A stretch of 64,000 bases of DNA, taken from the IMG/VR virus record IMGVR_UViG_3300037148_000025, positions 1 to 64,000 of that record; one strand, written 5' to 3'. Shown here piece by piece: positions 55,702 through 63,442 of the stretch (the stretch's first letter is position 1; the number at the start of each line of letters is the position of its first letter). The position numbers and the translations under genes are program-made. Source of the DNA: a virus. The notes beneath the pieces are model-generated. The model was not told where the DNA came from and searched no databases. It saw only the letters and a list, made by a program, of their open reading frames with translations.

Positions 55702-56111
55702 TGTTAAGACAAGACGACTTTTTGAAAGGGCAACTCGTCATGTATGGCTGGAGAGCAGGGCACAAGTATGGTGGACACCTTGCTTCTACAGCCATAATGA
55801 ACGTTATCGCAAACAGAGTAAAACTTGGTTGGGGGAGTTGGTTAGAAGTTATTCATGACATGCCACTAAAGTCTGCTATCGTGGAAAAATCAGATGAGAT
55901 GCCTTTGCTTTGGGATCCCGTATTCATCAAACTTTTGCACGCAGTGGAAGGGGTGTTTGATTCCTCTTCTCCAGATCTTTCCAATGGGGCAGTTTATTTC
56001 GTAGACCTTGCGGAGCCAGTGACAAACCCGTGGTTTCAGGAGAAAATTTTAGATCATTTAGAAATTCACCGACGAGTAGCTGATCTTAATTCTTTAACAT
56101 TTTTCGTGTAG
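55701..56111 (+). CDS. Cell wall hydrolase-like protein
   Basis: 136 residues. ASTAIMNVIANRVKLGWGSW and HRRVADLNSLTFF match SleB-type/hydrolase-2 phage proteins that cut peptidoglycan. ATG overlaps the previous stop; GGAGG precedes. Confidence 0.7.
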   Translation: MLRQDDFLKGQLVMYGWRAGHKYGGHLASTAIMNVIANRVKLGWGSWLEVIHDMPLKSAIVEKSDEMPLLWDPVFIKLLHAVEGVFDSSSPDLSNGAVYFVDLAEPVTNPWFQEKILDHLEIHRRVADLNSLTFFV

Positions 56112-56134
56112 TAGTATTTTAATAGGAGATAAAA

Positions 56135-56605
56135 ATGGCAGAGCCTATCACATTAGCGGGTCTTGTACTCGTATATGAGATTGCGAAATATTGGGTGCCT
56201 GTGATTGCTCTGATTTGGGGAGCATTTAAAGTAGTCACGTGGTCGAAAGAAACTTTAGTATATTTAAAAGAGAGAGTACATTCACTTAATGAAAGCACTA
56301 ATGGCCTACGAAAAGATGTAGAAAACCAAACAAATCTTCTTGGTCAGAATTTATCAAAACAGACAGAAATTTTCAGTGATGGTATGGCAAAACAGACGGA
56401 CATCTTTAGTAAAGGTACTGCGCAACAAACTGTTGCATTCGTTGCGGAAGTCAAGGAGTTGCGCAGTGATTTGAGGTCGTTTTTACTGCCCACACTTTTC
56501 CAGTCTATGCCCCAAGCGTCTGTGAGGGCGAAGAGTAAACCTACGGTGCAGAAGAGGTCCGCAGCAAAAAAGTCCAAGAAAGGGCTTGACAAGAAGTCTG
56601 TTTAG
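56135..56605 (+). CDS. Membrane-anchored coiled-coil protein
   Basis: 156 residues. One transmembrane helix (WVPVIALIWGAFKVV), a coiled coil with TEIF-S-x-G repeats (QTEIFSDGMAKQTDIF) and a Lys-rich end. Could be a holin or tail-chaperone-like factor. TAGGAG precedes ATG. Confidence 0.55.
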   Translation: MAEPITLAGLVLVYEIAKYWVPVIALIWGAFKVVTWSKETLVYLKERVHSLNESTNGLRKDVENQTNLLGQNLSKQTEIFSDGMAKQTDIFSKGTAQQTVAFVAEVKELRSDLRSFLLPTLFQSMPQASVRAKSKPTVQKRSAAKKSKKGLDKKSV

Positions 56606-56614
56606 TGCTACAAT
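56586..56614 (+). promoter_or_regulatory. Sigma70 promoter for the third phosphoesterase
   Basis: TTGACA, 17 bp, TACAAT; RNA would start near 56621, about 30 bp before the gene. Confidence 0.85.
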
Positions 56615-56651
56615 AAGAACATGATTGAAGTTCGGACCAAATCGGAGGAGA

Positions 56652-57860
56652 ATGAGTAAAGTACAGGATACGCAGATTTTGCAGCAGGACGCACTGGTTG
56701 AAGATATGCAAAAGCTTCTTCACAAGCATAAAACCGTAACCAGAGATTTTTACAGGCACCATGGTTCATTCCCGGAGAAGGTATGGAGTGAATCCTTTCC
56801 AACATTTAAGGCGTTTGTAGCAGCGGCTATTCCATCTCAGGAGGAAGAAGTTGTTGATAATAGTTTAGGAGCAAGTGATGAGGCTGTAAAGTCTTTTCAG
56901 TATGAAGATGTTCGACGTTTACTTCGTGATGGTCCAAGGTCTACAGAGGCTCTCGCGGAAGCTTTGAACTGTTCTCCAGAGCGGGTAGTAGAAGCTATTG
57001 AAGAAATGAAAGATCGCGGTGCAATGTTGTTCACCACAGTTGGCGGACTTCACAACTTGAATGAAAGTTTTCTGTTAGAACCGGGGAAGAGCGCAGTTCA
57101 TGGAACCAAGGATGAGTGGACGCATATTTTTGGATTCACTACAGATAATCATTTGTGCAGCAAACATTCCCGTTTAGATGTTTTAAATGCAGCATATGAC
57201 CATTTTGAGAATGAGGGTATTACTACTGTTTTCAATGCTGGAAACTGGATTGATGGGGAGGCTAGGTTTAATAAGACAGAGTTGATAACTGCTCCCGGAA
57301 TGGATCATCAACTTGATTATCTTATTGATAATTGGCCTGTACGAGACGGAATTGAAACTCATTATATTGCCGGTGACGATCATGAAGGATGGTATCAGCA
57401 ACGTGAGGGTGTAGAAATAGGGCGTTATCTTCAGATGAGGGCGGAAGAAGCTGGCCGTTATGATCTTAAGTACTTAGGGTATGGGGAGGCCGATGTTGAA
57501 TTGCAGTTTGGCTCTGGTTCTTCTGTTATGCGCATTGTTCATCCCGGAGGAGGGTCGGCTTATGCAATCTCATATACTGACCAGAAGCGTGTAGAGTCTT
57601 ATCAAGGAGGGGAAAAGCCTCAAGTTGAACTTGTTGGGCACTATCATAAATTCAATTATGGCTATCCGAGGGAAGTTCATACTTTACAAGGTGGATGTAC
57701 TACTGATCAGTCCATGTTTATGCGTAAGAAGAGGTTGCAGGCACATGTTGGATACTCGGTTGTTAAAATTAAGCAGGATGAGCACGGGGCAATTTCTGGT
57801 TTTGCCGTTGAATGGCACCCGTTTTTTGACAGGAAATATTACGAAAAAAGGTTTGTGTGA
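56652..57860 (+). CDS. Phosphoesterase with N-terminal winged-helix domain
   Basis: 402 residues from ATG at 56652 (GGAGGAG upstream). Residues ~80-140 form a winged helix (DVRRLLRDGPRSTEALAEAL). The catalytic half has TTDNHLCSKH, FNAGNWIDGE, IAGDDHEG, VHPGGG and VGHYHKFNY. Joined DNA-binding and phosphoesterase parts suggest a nuclease acting on DNA. It has its own promoter. Confidence 0.75.
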   Translation: MSKVQDTQILQQDALVEDMQKLLHKHKTVTRDFYRHHGSFPEKVWSESFPTFKAFVAAAIPSQEEEVVDNSLGASDEAVKSFQYEDVRRLLRDGPRSTEALAEALNCSPERVVEAIEEMKDRGAMLFTTVGGLHNLNESFLLEPGKSAVHGTKDEWTHIFGFTTDNHLCSKHSRLDVLNAAYDHFENEGITTVFNAGNWIDGEARFNKTELITAPGMDHQLDYLIDNWPVRDGIETHYIAGDDHEGWYQQREGVEIGRYLQMRAEEAGRYDLKYLGYGEADVELQFGSGSSVMRIVHPGGGSAYAISYTDQKRVESYQGGEKPQVELVGHYHKFNYGYPREVHTLQGGCTTDQSMFMRKKRLQAHVGYSVVKIKQDEHGAISGFAVEWHPFFDRKYYEKRFV

Positions 57861-57879
57861 TGCTGTAGAAAGGGGTACC

Positions 57880-58056
57880 GTGGGAAACGTAATGAGTATG
57901 CAAGCTATTCCACTATCACTGGCTGTGCTATGTGTAAACTGTAAAATGGTTTCAGATGCGGTGTGGGCTTGTCCTTCATGTGCTGGAACCGTTCTTATAA
58001 ATTTGGGCGGTATTTTGGATCGTGAGGAGAAATCCAAAGAGAGGAGCGATAAATGA
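57880..58056 (+). CDS. Small zinc-ribbon protein
   Basis: 58 residues from GTG (AAAGGGG upstream); ATG at 57892 is an alternative. C-V-N-C-K and C-P-S-C-A hold a zinc ribbon. The stop overlaps the next ATG by four bases. Confidence 0.6.
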   Translation: MGNVMSMQAIPLSLAVLCVNCKMVSDAVWACPSCAGTVLINLGGILDREEKSKERSDK

Positions 58057-58235
58057 TGAAAACAGTAGACTTTGATCCCCTAGCAAGCGTTGGAGACATT
58101 ATTAAAGTTGATGGTCATAACTATCGAATTACTAAGAAAGTAAAAACAGCCATTGCTGTTGAGCGTTATTATTGGTTCGACAGGCTGTATGACTGGGTTA
58201 AAGAAATTGGGGAGAAAATAGTTGAATATCGTTGA
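58053..58235 (+). CDS. Small protein of a tandem paralogous pair, copy 1
   Basis: 60 residues. VDGHNYRITKKVKTAIAVE then RYYWFDRLYDWVKEIGEK. AGAGGAG precedes ATG. The next gene has the same plan. Possibly a small beta-barrel with a C-terminal amphipathic helix. Confidence 0.6.
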   Translation: MMKTVDFDPLASVGDIIKVDGHNYRITKKVKTAIAVERYYWFDRLYDWVKEIGEKIVEYR

Positions 58236-58428
58236 TTTTCGTCCTAGTTCTCTTTTCTGTAACATTGATGTTCATGAACTATTCATACACGATGATGGTC
58301 ATAAGTATATGCTTATGGCAAGAGATGCTGTAAAAGTATATGCAGTACGTTGGTACTGGTGGAATAATATTTTGGAGAAGATTGCGAGGAGATTTTCAAG
58401 ATATGCCAAAGAAGAATGTCAGGATTAG
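58222..58428 (+). CDS. Small protein of a tandem paralogous pair, copy 2
   Basis: 68 residues from TTG (GGGGAG upstream). HDDGHKYMLMARDAVKVYAV then RWYWWNNILEKIARR parallels copy 1, so a duplication is likely. It overlaps genes on both sides. Confidence 0.6.
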   Translation: MNIVDFRPSSLFCNIDVHELFIHDDGHKYMLMARDAVKVYAVRWYWWNNILEKIARRFSRYAKEECQD

Positions 58429-58918
58429 TCCAAAGTCGAAAGCAGACGGACCTAATCCTAAGGATGTTATAGGTAGTAAAAAAGTTTCATTGACAAAGCT
58501 TCCTGCAATTGCTACAGCGTGGGGAGCAATGGCAATGATGGACGGTGCCGGAAAATACGGGCCGTATAATTTCAGGGATAAGTCAGTCCAAGCTAGTATT
58601 TATGTTGATGCGGCGAGGCGTCATCTAGATTGTTGGTTTGAAGGTGAAGAGTGCGCCAGAGATAGCAAGGTTCACCATCTCGGCCATGCGCTTGCTTGTA
58701 TTGCTATACTTCTAGACACACAAGCAACCGGGAACTTGATTGACGATAGGCCGTTACTGTATGATGAGGATGGTAATGTAATAGACCCATCATGGTATGC
58801 GGATTTTTTAGATAAGTTAAGTGGAATTATCAAGGAGAATAATGCCAGCAAAATCGAAGGCACAAATAGGGTACATAATGACCCACCAAAAAGAGTTTGG
58901 AGGAAAGGAAAAAGTTAA
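58403..58918 (+). CDS. DUF5664 (dATP/dGTP diphosphohydrolase-like) protein
   Basis: 171 residues from ATG at 58403 (GAGGAG upstream). NPKDVIGSKKVSL, AMMDGAGKYGPYNFRDKSVQ and HHLGHALACIAILLDTQATG match DUF5664, which I recall as linked to dATP/dGTP diphosphohydrolases. It may shape the nucleotide pool. Confidence 0.75.
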   Translation: MPKKNVRISPKSKADGPNPKDVIGSKKVSLTKLPAIATAWGAMAMMDGAGKYGPYNFRDKSVQASIYVDAARRHLDCWFEGEECARDSKVHHLGHALACIAILLDTQATGNLIDDRPLLYDEDGNVIDPSWYADFLDKLSGIIKENNASKIEGTNRVHNDPPKRVWRKGKS

Positions 58919-58991
58919 GAAAGAGTGGCTTGATCCAACAAAGGGCAAAAAGTTACCTAAGAGGGTGAAAAATGGAAAAGCAGTCAAGTAA
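58842..58991 (+). CDS. Small basic protein (MPAKSKAQ-type)
   Basis: 49 residues in a different frame from the DUF5664 gene, starting with AAGGAG and MPAKSKAQIGYIMTHQ, a pattern common in phages, and ending in KRVKNGKAVK. It overlaps both neighbours. Confidence 0.6.
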   Translation: MPAKSKAQIGYIMTHQKEFGGKEKVKKEWLDPTKGKKLPKRVKNGKAVK

Positions 58992-59175
58992 AGAATATTA
59001 TGGACCATGGAGCCAGATTGAAGAGTGGGCTGGTAAGTTATGGGCAGGTAATTTTTTCTTAATGAAGAAACTAGAAGGAGATCGGTATGGTAACACCAGC
59101 GGTAACACCAGTAGTCGTTACGGCGACAAAGGCGGCAGTAGTCACACCAGCAGCACCAGTAGCAGCAGTGGCTAG
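58972..59175 (+). CDS. Small protein with Ser/Gly-rich end, overlaps next gene
   Basis: 67 residues. EYYGPWSQIEEWAGKLWAG then FFLMKKLEG; the last 30 are Ser/Gly/Thr-rich and overlap the next gene by 89 bases in another frame. GAGGGTG precedes ATG. The C-terminal part may not be functional. Confidence 0.5.
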   Translation: MEKQSSKEYYGPWSQIEEWAGKLWAGNFFLMKKLEGDRYGNTSGNTSSRYGDKGGSSHTSSTSSSSG

Positions 59176-59878
59176 TCAGACATGGCTTCAAAAACACACT
59201 ACACTAATTATTGTTTTTCTAGCTTTAGTCCTAGCAGTGTTTCTTGCTCAGAAATACTTTTCTTATGTTGACGGTGTGGATTCTAAAAAGCAGCAGGTTG
59301 CTCTTGCAACCCTTGCTACACAGAAGACTGCGACTGACCAAGCTTTGTCTCAGGCCGCTACAACCCTAAAGGACTATCAAACGGCATTAAATGCTGAGGT
59401 AGTGCAGAATGCACAGCTTTCGGCAGCTATTTCTAGCAGGAATAAGGTATTGGTCCAGCAGCAGGCTACAAATGCCACGCTTGCTCCGACGGCTCTTGCA
59501 ACACATTGGGCAGCGGACATTAATAAGCCTTCTACAGAAGTTGTCTCGAATATATCAGGGACAACTGTAACAGATGATGCGGCGATAGCAACTGTAAACC
59601 AACTTGATTCTGTTCCGGTTCTACAAGCAAACCTTCAATCGACACAGGCACAGGTGGACGATTTAAATGTGCAATCAGGAAAAGCATCGGCGTTAATTTT
59701 GCAAGGACAAACTGCGGTTACTGATTTAAAGACAGAGTTAGTAGATCAGACAAAATCATGCACGGCACAGGTAAATTCTCTTAAGGCTGCGGCCCGTAAG
59801 AGTCGTTTGAAAACATTTGCTTGGGGCTTTGGAACAGGGTTTGTTTCTGGATTGTTTATCGGTCTAAAAGGTCTATAG
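59087..59878 (+). CDS. Membrane protein with long coiled coil
   Basis: 263 residues. A Val/Thr/Pro-Ala start, one transmembrane helix (LIIVFLALVLAVFLAQ), a long coiled coil (about 70-240) and a C-terminal glycine-zipper helix (FGTGFVSGLFIGLKG). This could be a spanin- or Rz-like lysis protein. AAGGAG precedes ATG. Confidence 0.6.
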   Translation: MVTPAVTPVVVTATKAAVVTPAAPVAAVASQTWLQKHTTLIIVFLALVLAVFLAQKYFSYVDGVDSKKQQVALATLATQKTATDQALSQAATTLKDYQTALNAEVVQNAQLSAAISSRNKVLVQQQATNATLAPTALATHWAADINKPSTEVVSNISGTTVTDDAAIATVNQLDSVPVLQANLQSTQAQVDDLNVQSGKASALILQGQTAVTDLKTELVDQTKSCTAQVNSLKAAARKSRLKTFAWGFGTGFVSGLFIGLKGL

Positions 59879-59879
59879 C

Positions 59880-59908
59880 TTGACAGATAAGTAGGTCCGT
59901 GGTATAAT
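59880..59908 (+). promoter_or_regulatory. Sigma70 promoter for the second tRNA cluster
   Basis: TTGACA, 17 bp, TATAAT, 15 bp upstream of tRNA-Ala. Confidence 0.9.
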
Positions 59909-59923
59909 GTTCTTAGTGGGAGT

Positions 59924-59999
59924 GGGAGTGTAGCTCAGTTGGGAGAGCGCAAGTTTTGCATACTTGAGGTCGCAGGTTCGATCCCTGTCACTTCCACCA
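59924..59999 (+). tRNA. tRNA-Ala(UGC)
   Basis: Acceptor GGGAGTG/CACTTCC, anticodon loop TTTGCAT, T arm GCAGG-TTCGATC-CCTGT and encoded CCA. G3-T70 wobble, the Ala identity pair, is present. Confidence 0.95.
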
Positions 60000-60017
60000 A
60001 AACTATCAGGGAGAAGT

Positions 60018-60230
60018 ATGCATAAGCATGTTTTTGACACAAAAGTAGGTTACGAAATGCCGGGACCGCCCTATTACAAAATTCTTATATTTTGTAAGTG
60101 TGGTGTGTTTGAAACATATGATGTCGTTAGTGGAGAAAGAGGAGCATGGGAAAACCAGAAGAGAATAAGTCGGTACGCTGTACGAGGGTTAGAGACAGGG
60201 AAATTCTCGGAGACTACTACCGAGATTTAG
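60018..60230 (+). CDS. Small hypothetical protein
   Basis: 70 residues from ATG at 60018 (AGGGAG upstream). A beta-type protein with C-K-C (ILIFCKCGVFETYD). No family is recognised. Confidence 0.55.
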   Translation: MHKHVFDTKVGYEMPGPPYYKILIFCKCGVFETYDVVSGERGAWENQKRISRYAVRGLETGKFSETTTEI

Positions 60231-60340
60231 CTAACAATTATGGTCACTATGTTCCCCATACTAAGAAGGATGGAACAGTAACTGCTCCTGCATTGCAATG
60301 GCCTTTCCATCCAGACATTTCTGAGTATGAGAATTTGTAG
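60146..60340 (+). CDS. Small protein overlapping the previous gene
   Basis: 64 residues in another frame, with GGAGAAAGAGG before ATG. It overlaps the previous gene by 85 bases. RDLANNYGHYVPHTKKDG is ordinary protein-like sequence. Confidence 0.5.
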   Translation: MGKPEENKSVRCTRVRDREILGDYYRDLANNYGHYVPHTKKDGTVTAPALQWPFHPDISEYENL

Positions 60341-60345
60341 AATTG

Positions 60346-60384
60346 GTATATGATACGCGTCTTTTACCAACTGGTATTATATAC
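60346..60384. repeat. GTATATGATAC ... GTATTATATAC spacer pair
   Basis: The inverted pair ends exactly at the first base of tRNA-Gln; the same words occur between tRNA-Val and tRNA-Met. Confidence 0.6.
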
Positions 60385-60459
60385 TTCGGGTTCGTTCAAT
60401 GGTTAGGACACCGGGCCTTGAACCCGTGAATCGGAGTTCGAGTCTCTGACCCGGAGCCA
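60385..60459 (+). tRNA. tRNA-Gln(UUG) with C33
   Basis: Acceptor TTCGGGT/ACCCGGA with T1-A72 and G73 (both Gln features), anticodon arm CCGGG-CCTTGAA-CCCGT, T arm CGGAG-TTCGAGT-CTCTG, encoded CCA. The anticodon loop has C at position 33. Confidence 0.88.
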
Positions 60460-60481
60460 GAAAGGACAGCACGGAAGTTAA

Positions 60482-60557
60482 TCCGGGATAGCTCAATTGC
60501 TAGAGCATTCGCCCTGTAAGCGAAAGTGTGAAGGTTGAAGTCCTTTTCCCGGAGCCA
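60482..60557 (+). tRNA. tRNA-Thr(UGU) with C33
   Basis: Acceptor TCCGGGA/TCCCGGA, G73, anticodon arm TTCGC-CCTGTAA-GCGAA with C33, T arm GAAGG-TTGAAGT-CCTTT with G at position 56, encoded CCA. T1-A72 and G73 are not typical of Thr, so charging is uncertain. Confidence 0.82.
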
Positions 60558-60560
60558 AAC

Positions 60561-60635
60561 ATACTCATGGTCTAACGGCATGATGCACGTCTCCAACACG
60601 TTGAGGTTAGGGTTCGAATCCTTATGAGTATGCCA
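60561..60635 (+). tRNA. tRNA-Trp(CCA)
   Basis: Acceptor ATACTCA/TGAGTAT with A1-T72 and G73 (Trp features), anticodon loop CTCCAAC, T loop TTCGAAT, encoded CCA. Confidence 0.9.
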
Positions 60636-60688
60636 AATGAACGAACGGTTAGTAGATGATTCAAGATGCCAAATTTTAAGGAGAAATA

Positions 60689-61057
60689 ATGTTTACATAC
60701 AAACAAAGTACAGGTGAGTTGACCTTAAATAGTCAGCCATTTGGCAAAGGTTACAGTGGTATGCAGGGTGTTGGATATGATAATCCAGCAGAGCAATTCG
60801 TGAAGGATGTAGGTCCAATTCCAGAAGGTTTTTACACCATTGAAGGACCGCCTTTTAATACCACAGAACATGGTCCATTTGTCATGCGGCTAACACCAGA
60901 TGCAGCAAACGATATGGAGGGACGCAGCGGATTCCTTTGTCATGGAGATAGTGTTGTTCACCCCGGTGCGGCCAGTGAAGGTTGTGTCATTATGCCCCGC
61001 TTAGTTCGGGAGGCTATGTGGAGTTCCGGAGATCGCAGGTTACAGGTTATCGCCTAA
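60689..61057 (+). CDS. DUF2778/Tlde1-like peptidoglycan enzyme, endolysin candidate
   Basis: 122 residues. GPIPEGFYTIEGPP, MEGRSGFLCHGDS and ASEGCVIMPRLVRE give the H-x-D and S-x-G-C catalytic pattern of L,D-transpeptidase-fold peptidases (DUF2778). No signal peptide, so it would need a holin. AAGGAG precedes ATG and a terminator follows. Confidence 0.8.
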   Translation: MFTYKQSTGELTLNSQPFGKGYSGMQGVGYDNPAEQFVKDVGPIPEGFYTIEGPPFNTTEHGPFVMRLTPDAANDMEGRSGFLCHGDSVVHPGAASEGCVIMPRLVREAMWSSGDRRLQVIA

Positions 61058-61086
61058 CAAGTTGTCAGTAATAGTTTTGTAGAAAA

Positions 61087-61118
61087 AGCCCACTTCTAAC
61101 GGAGTGGGCTGTGTTTTA
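61087..61118. terminator. Terminator after the DUF2778 gene
   Basis: AGCCCACT / AGTGGGCT, an 8-bp stem, with GTGTTTTAG to the right and an A run to the left. Confidence 0.8.
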
Positions 61119-61140
61119 GTCTAAAAGGGGGTATCAAAAT

Positions 61141-63006
61141 ATGAAAGAGTGGTCAAATCTTTCTAGAATAGTCTATCGCCGGACCTACAGCCGAAGGGAT
61201 TCTGGAAGTTATGAGAATTGGGAACAAACAGTTGAAAGAGCGGTTGCAGGAAATGTAAAGGGACACAATGTTCCTGAAGAAGAGATTAAAGAACTAATCA
61301 AGTATGCGAATGAGCGCAAGGCTGGACCGGCAGGAAGAGGCTATTGGTTTTCAGGAGCGCCCGCGCAGGACAGGATTGGTGGGGCAGCTTTAGTGAACTG
61401 CTGGTTCTTCACAGCAGATGATTGGAACAACTTTGTAATAGCGCAGGATTTGCTCATGTTAGGTGGTGGAGTAGGAATGAGTGTTGAGAGCCAGTTTACA
61501 AGCAAGCTTCCAAAAGTAAAGAAAGATGTTCACGTAACTCACAAGGCAACTAAGGATGCGGACTTTATTATTCCTGATTCTAGAGAAGGCTGGTGTGAAC
61601 TTACGCGCAGGGTGTTGGAGAGCTATTTTGTTACTGGAAAACCATTCACCTATTCTACGGTCTGTGTACGAGGATATGGGGAACCTATTGTGGGCTTTGG
61701 TGGTGTGGCGTCAGGTCCATTGCCTCTCGTTCGATTCGTTGAGACTTTGAGTGCCATTCTTGTTGCGCGTGGAGGAAAGCACGTTAGGCCGATAGATGCG
61801 GCAGATCTTCTTACTGCTACTGGTGAGATGGTCGTGGCAGGAAACGTTCGGCGCAGTGCAATCATTATTCTTGGGGATTGTTGGGACAAGGAGTATCTAA
61901 AGGCTAAGCGTTGGGACTTAGGATCGATACCTACTCACCGTAGCTGTGCCAACTATTCTGTGATCTGTGAAGACATTGAAGATTTGCATCCCCTGTTTTG
62001 GAAGACCTACGAGCAGGGAGAAGCTTTTGGGATCGTCAATCGGACAGCAATTCAGAAGTATGGTAGAATGGGGGAACTGAAGCCAGATTCAGCCACAGGC
62101 ACAAACCCCTGCGGGGAGGCTACCCTTGAAAATGGTGAGCCATGCAACCTCGCAGAAATTCCAATTTGTAATTTGGAATCTCAAGAGGAGTTTATCAAGG
62201 TTTCAAGGCTCATGTTGAGGTATACTAAGCGTGTGACCATGGAGAAATATCACCATGCTGTGACTCAGGCTGTCATTGAGCGTAACAGGAGGGTAGGAAT
62301 TGGAATCACCGGATGCTTGGCATCCAACCTATTCGTCCCAGAAGTTCTTGACAAAGCATATGCAGCAATTCAGGAAGAAGACCAAAAATACTCTAAAGAA
62401 TTAGGAATTCCTACTAGTAAAAGAACTACTTTATGTAAGCCATCTGGAACTATGTCAAAAGTTATGGATTGTAATGGTTATGAGGGTATACATGCTGCAT
62501 TTAGTCGATACATAGTTCAACGTATACGTGTGGCATCCAATGACCCACTGATTCCCCGCCTGAGAGCAGCCGGACATAAGATGGAGCCGGTTCTTCTGTT
62601 TGATGGAACGCTTGACCAGCAGACTCAAGTAGTAGACTTCTATGTGCAGGCTCCTAATGGCTACCCTGTAGCAGATGAAGACTGGAATACTTGGAAGCAG
62701 CTTGATACACTAAAGTTTGCTCAGAAGCATTGGGCAGACCAAGCAGTTTCTGTAACAGTCTATTATGAACGCACAGATATTCCTAAGATCAAAGAATGGC
62801 TAGCACAAAATCTCAGTTCTGTCAAGTCGATTAGTTTTCTATGCCACAGTGACCACGGATTTAAGCAGGCACCTAAAGAGGCAATCACGGCTGAGCAGTA
62901 TCAAAAGATGTCAGCTAAGATTAAGCCGATTAAATTGGATGATGTTGGGGAGGGAAGTATGATCGAAGGTCTGGAGTGTAGTGGGGGAACGTGCCCTGTT
63001 CGCTAA
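61141..63006 (+). CDS. nrdJ: Adenosylcobalamin-dependent (class II) ribonucleotide reductase
   Basis: 621 residues, a monomeric RTPR-like form. ALVNCWFF (first cysteine), TNPCGEATL (radical loop; Cys and Glu), CNLAEIP, KPSGTMSKV (loop 2) and a C-terminal C-x4-C (CSGGTCP) redox pair are present. It makes deoxynucleotides without an oxygen-dependent partner. AAAAGGGGG precedes ATG. It stands alone between two terminators. Confidence 0.93.
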   Translation: MKEWSNLSRIVYRRTYSRRDSGSYENWEQTVERAVAGNVKGHNVPEEEIKELIKYANERKAGPAGRGYWFSGAPAQDRIGGAALVNCWFFTADDWNNFVIAQDLLMLGGGVGMSVESQFTSKLPKVKKDVHVTHKATKDADFIIPDSREGWCELTRRVLESYFVTGKPFTYSTVCVRGYGEPIVGFGGVASGPLPLVRFVETLSAILVARGGKHVRPIDAADLLTATGEMVVAGNVRRSAIIILGDCWDKEYLKAKRWDLGSIPTHRSCANYSVICEDIEDLHPLFWKTYEQGEAFGIVNRTAIQKYGRMGELKPDSATGTNPCGEATLENGEPCNLAEIPICNLESQEEFIKVSRLMLRYTKRVTMEKYHHAVTQAVIERNRRVGIGITGCLASNLFVPEVLDKAYAAIQEEDQKYSKELGIPTSKRTTLCKPSGTMSKVMDCNGYEGIHAAFSRYIVQRIRVASNDPLIPRLRAAGHKMEPVLLFDGTLDQQTQVVDFYVQAPNGYPVADEDWNTWKQLDTLKFAQKHWADQAVSVTVYYERTDIPKIKEWLAQNLSSVKSISFLCHSDHGFKQAPKEAITAEQYQKMSAKIKPIKLDDVGEGSMIEGLECSGGTCPVR

Positions 63007-63015
63007 ACAAAAAAT

Positions 63016-63069
63016 AAAATACCCCATGTTAGAAGAATGTAACAAACTTCTGACATGGGGTATTTTTTG
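63016..63069. terminator. Bidirectional terminator
   Basis: A long stem, ATACCCCATGTTAGAAG with CTTCTGACATGGGGTAT (one mismatch), has T runs on both sides, between convergent genes. Confidence 0.9.
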
Positions 63070-63076
63070 TGTTTAA

Positions 63077-63442
63077 TTAGTGGTTGATTATCTCTACTAC
63101 AGTTAACGAGTCTTTAAGTTGTCCGTAAACATTTGGGGAGACATTTACACACCCCATGGTCACGTTTCTTCGTTGGTCAGGGTCGCCGGAATTTAACCGT
63201 TCTTTACGATGCTGTGCTGGATTACGTAACCACAGTCTGTGAATGGCATATACCCTATCCGGTAATTCGTTGAATACCAGAATGTCTCCACCATATCCGG
63301 GAGCCTTAGTCAATTTGTGTACCACAGAGAAAACCCCAATTGGCGTTGATCTGCCTACCAGAGCCGGGTAGCAGACTTGTTGCGACTGCTGCGGGGTTTG
63401 AAAGCAAATCAGCGCCGAATAGAGTAGAATCGTGGCAAACAT
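63077..63442 (-). CDS. L,D-transpeptidase (YkuD-like) protein
   Basis: 121 residues with an N-terminal hydrophobic signal-like segment (MFATILLYSALICF). YPALVGRSTPIGVFSV, YAIHRLWL and VTMGCVNVSP give the catalytic His and Cys of YkuD. It would act in the periplasm on host wall or on lipoproteins. Its ATG overlaps the previous stop. Confidence 0.75.
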   Translation of the reverse strand: MFATILLYSALICFQTPQQSQQVCYPALVGRSTPIGVFSVVHKLTKAPGYGGDILVFNELPDRVYAIHRLWLRNPAQHRKERLNSGDPDQRRNVTMGCVNVSPNVYGQLKDSLTVVEIINH

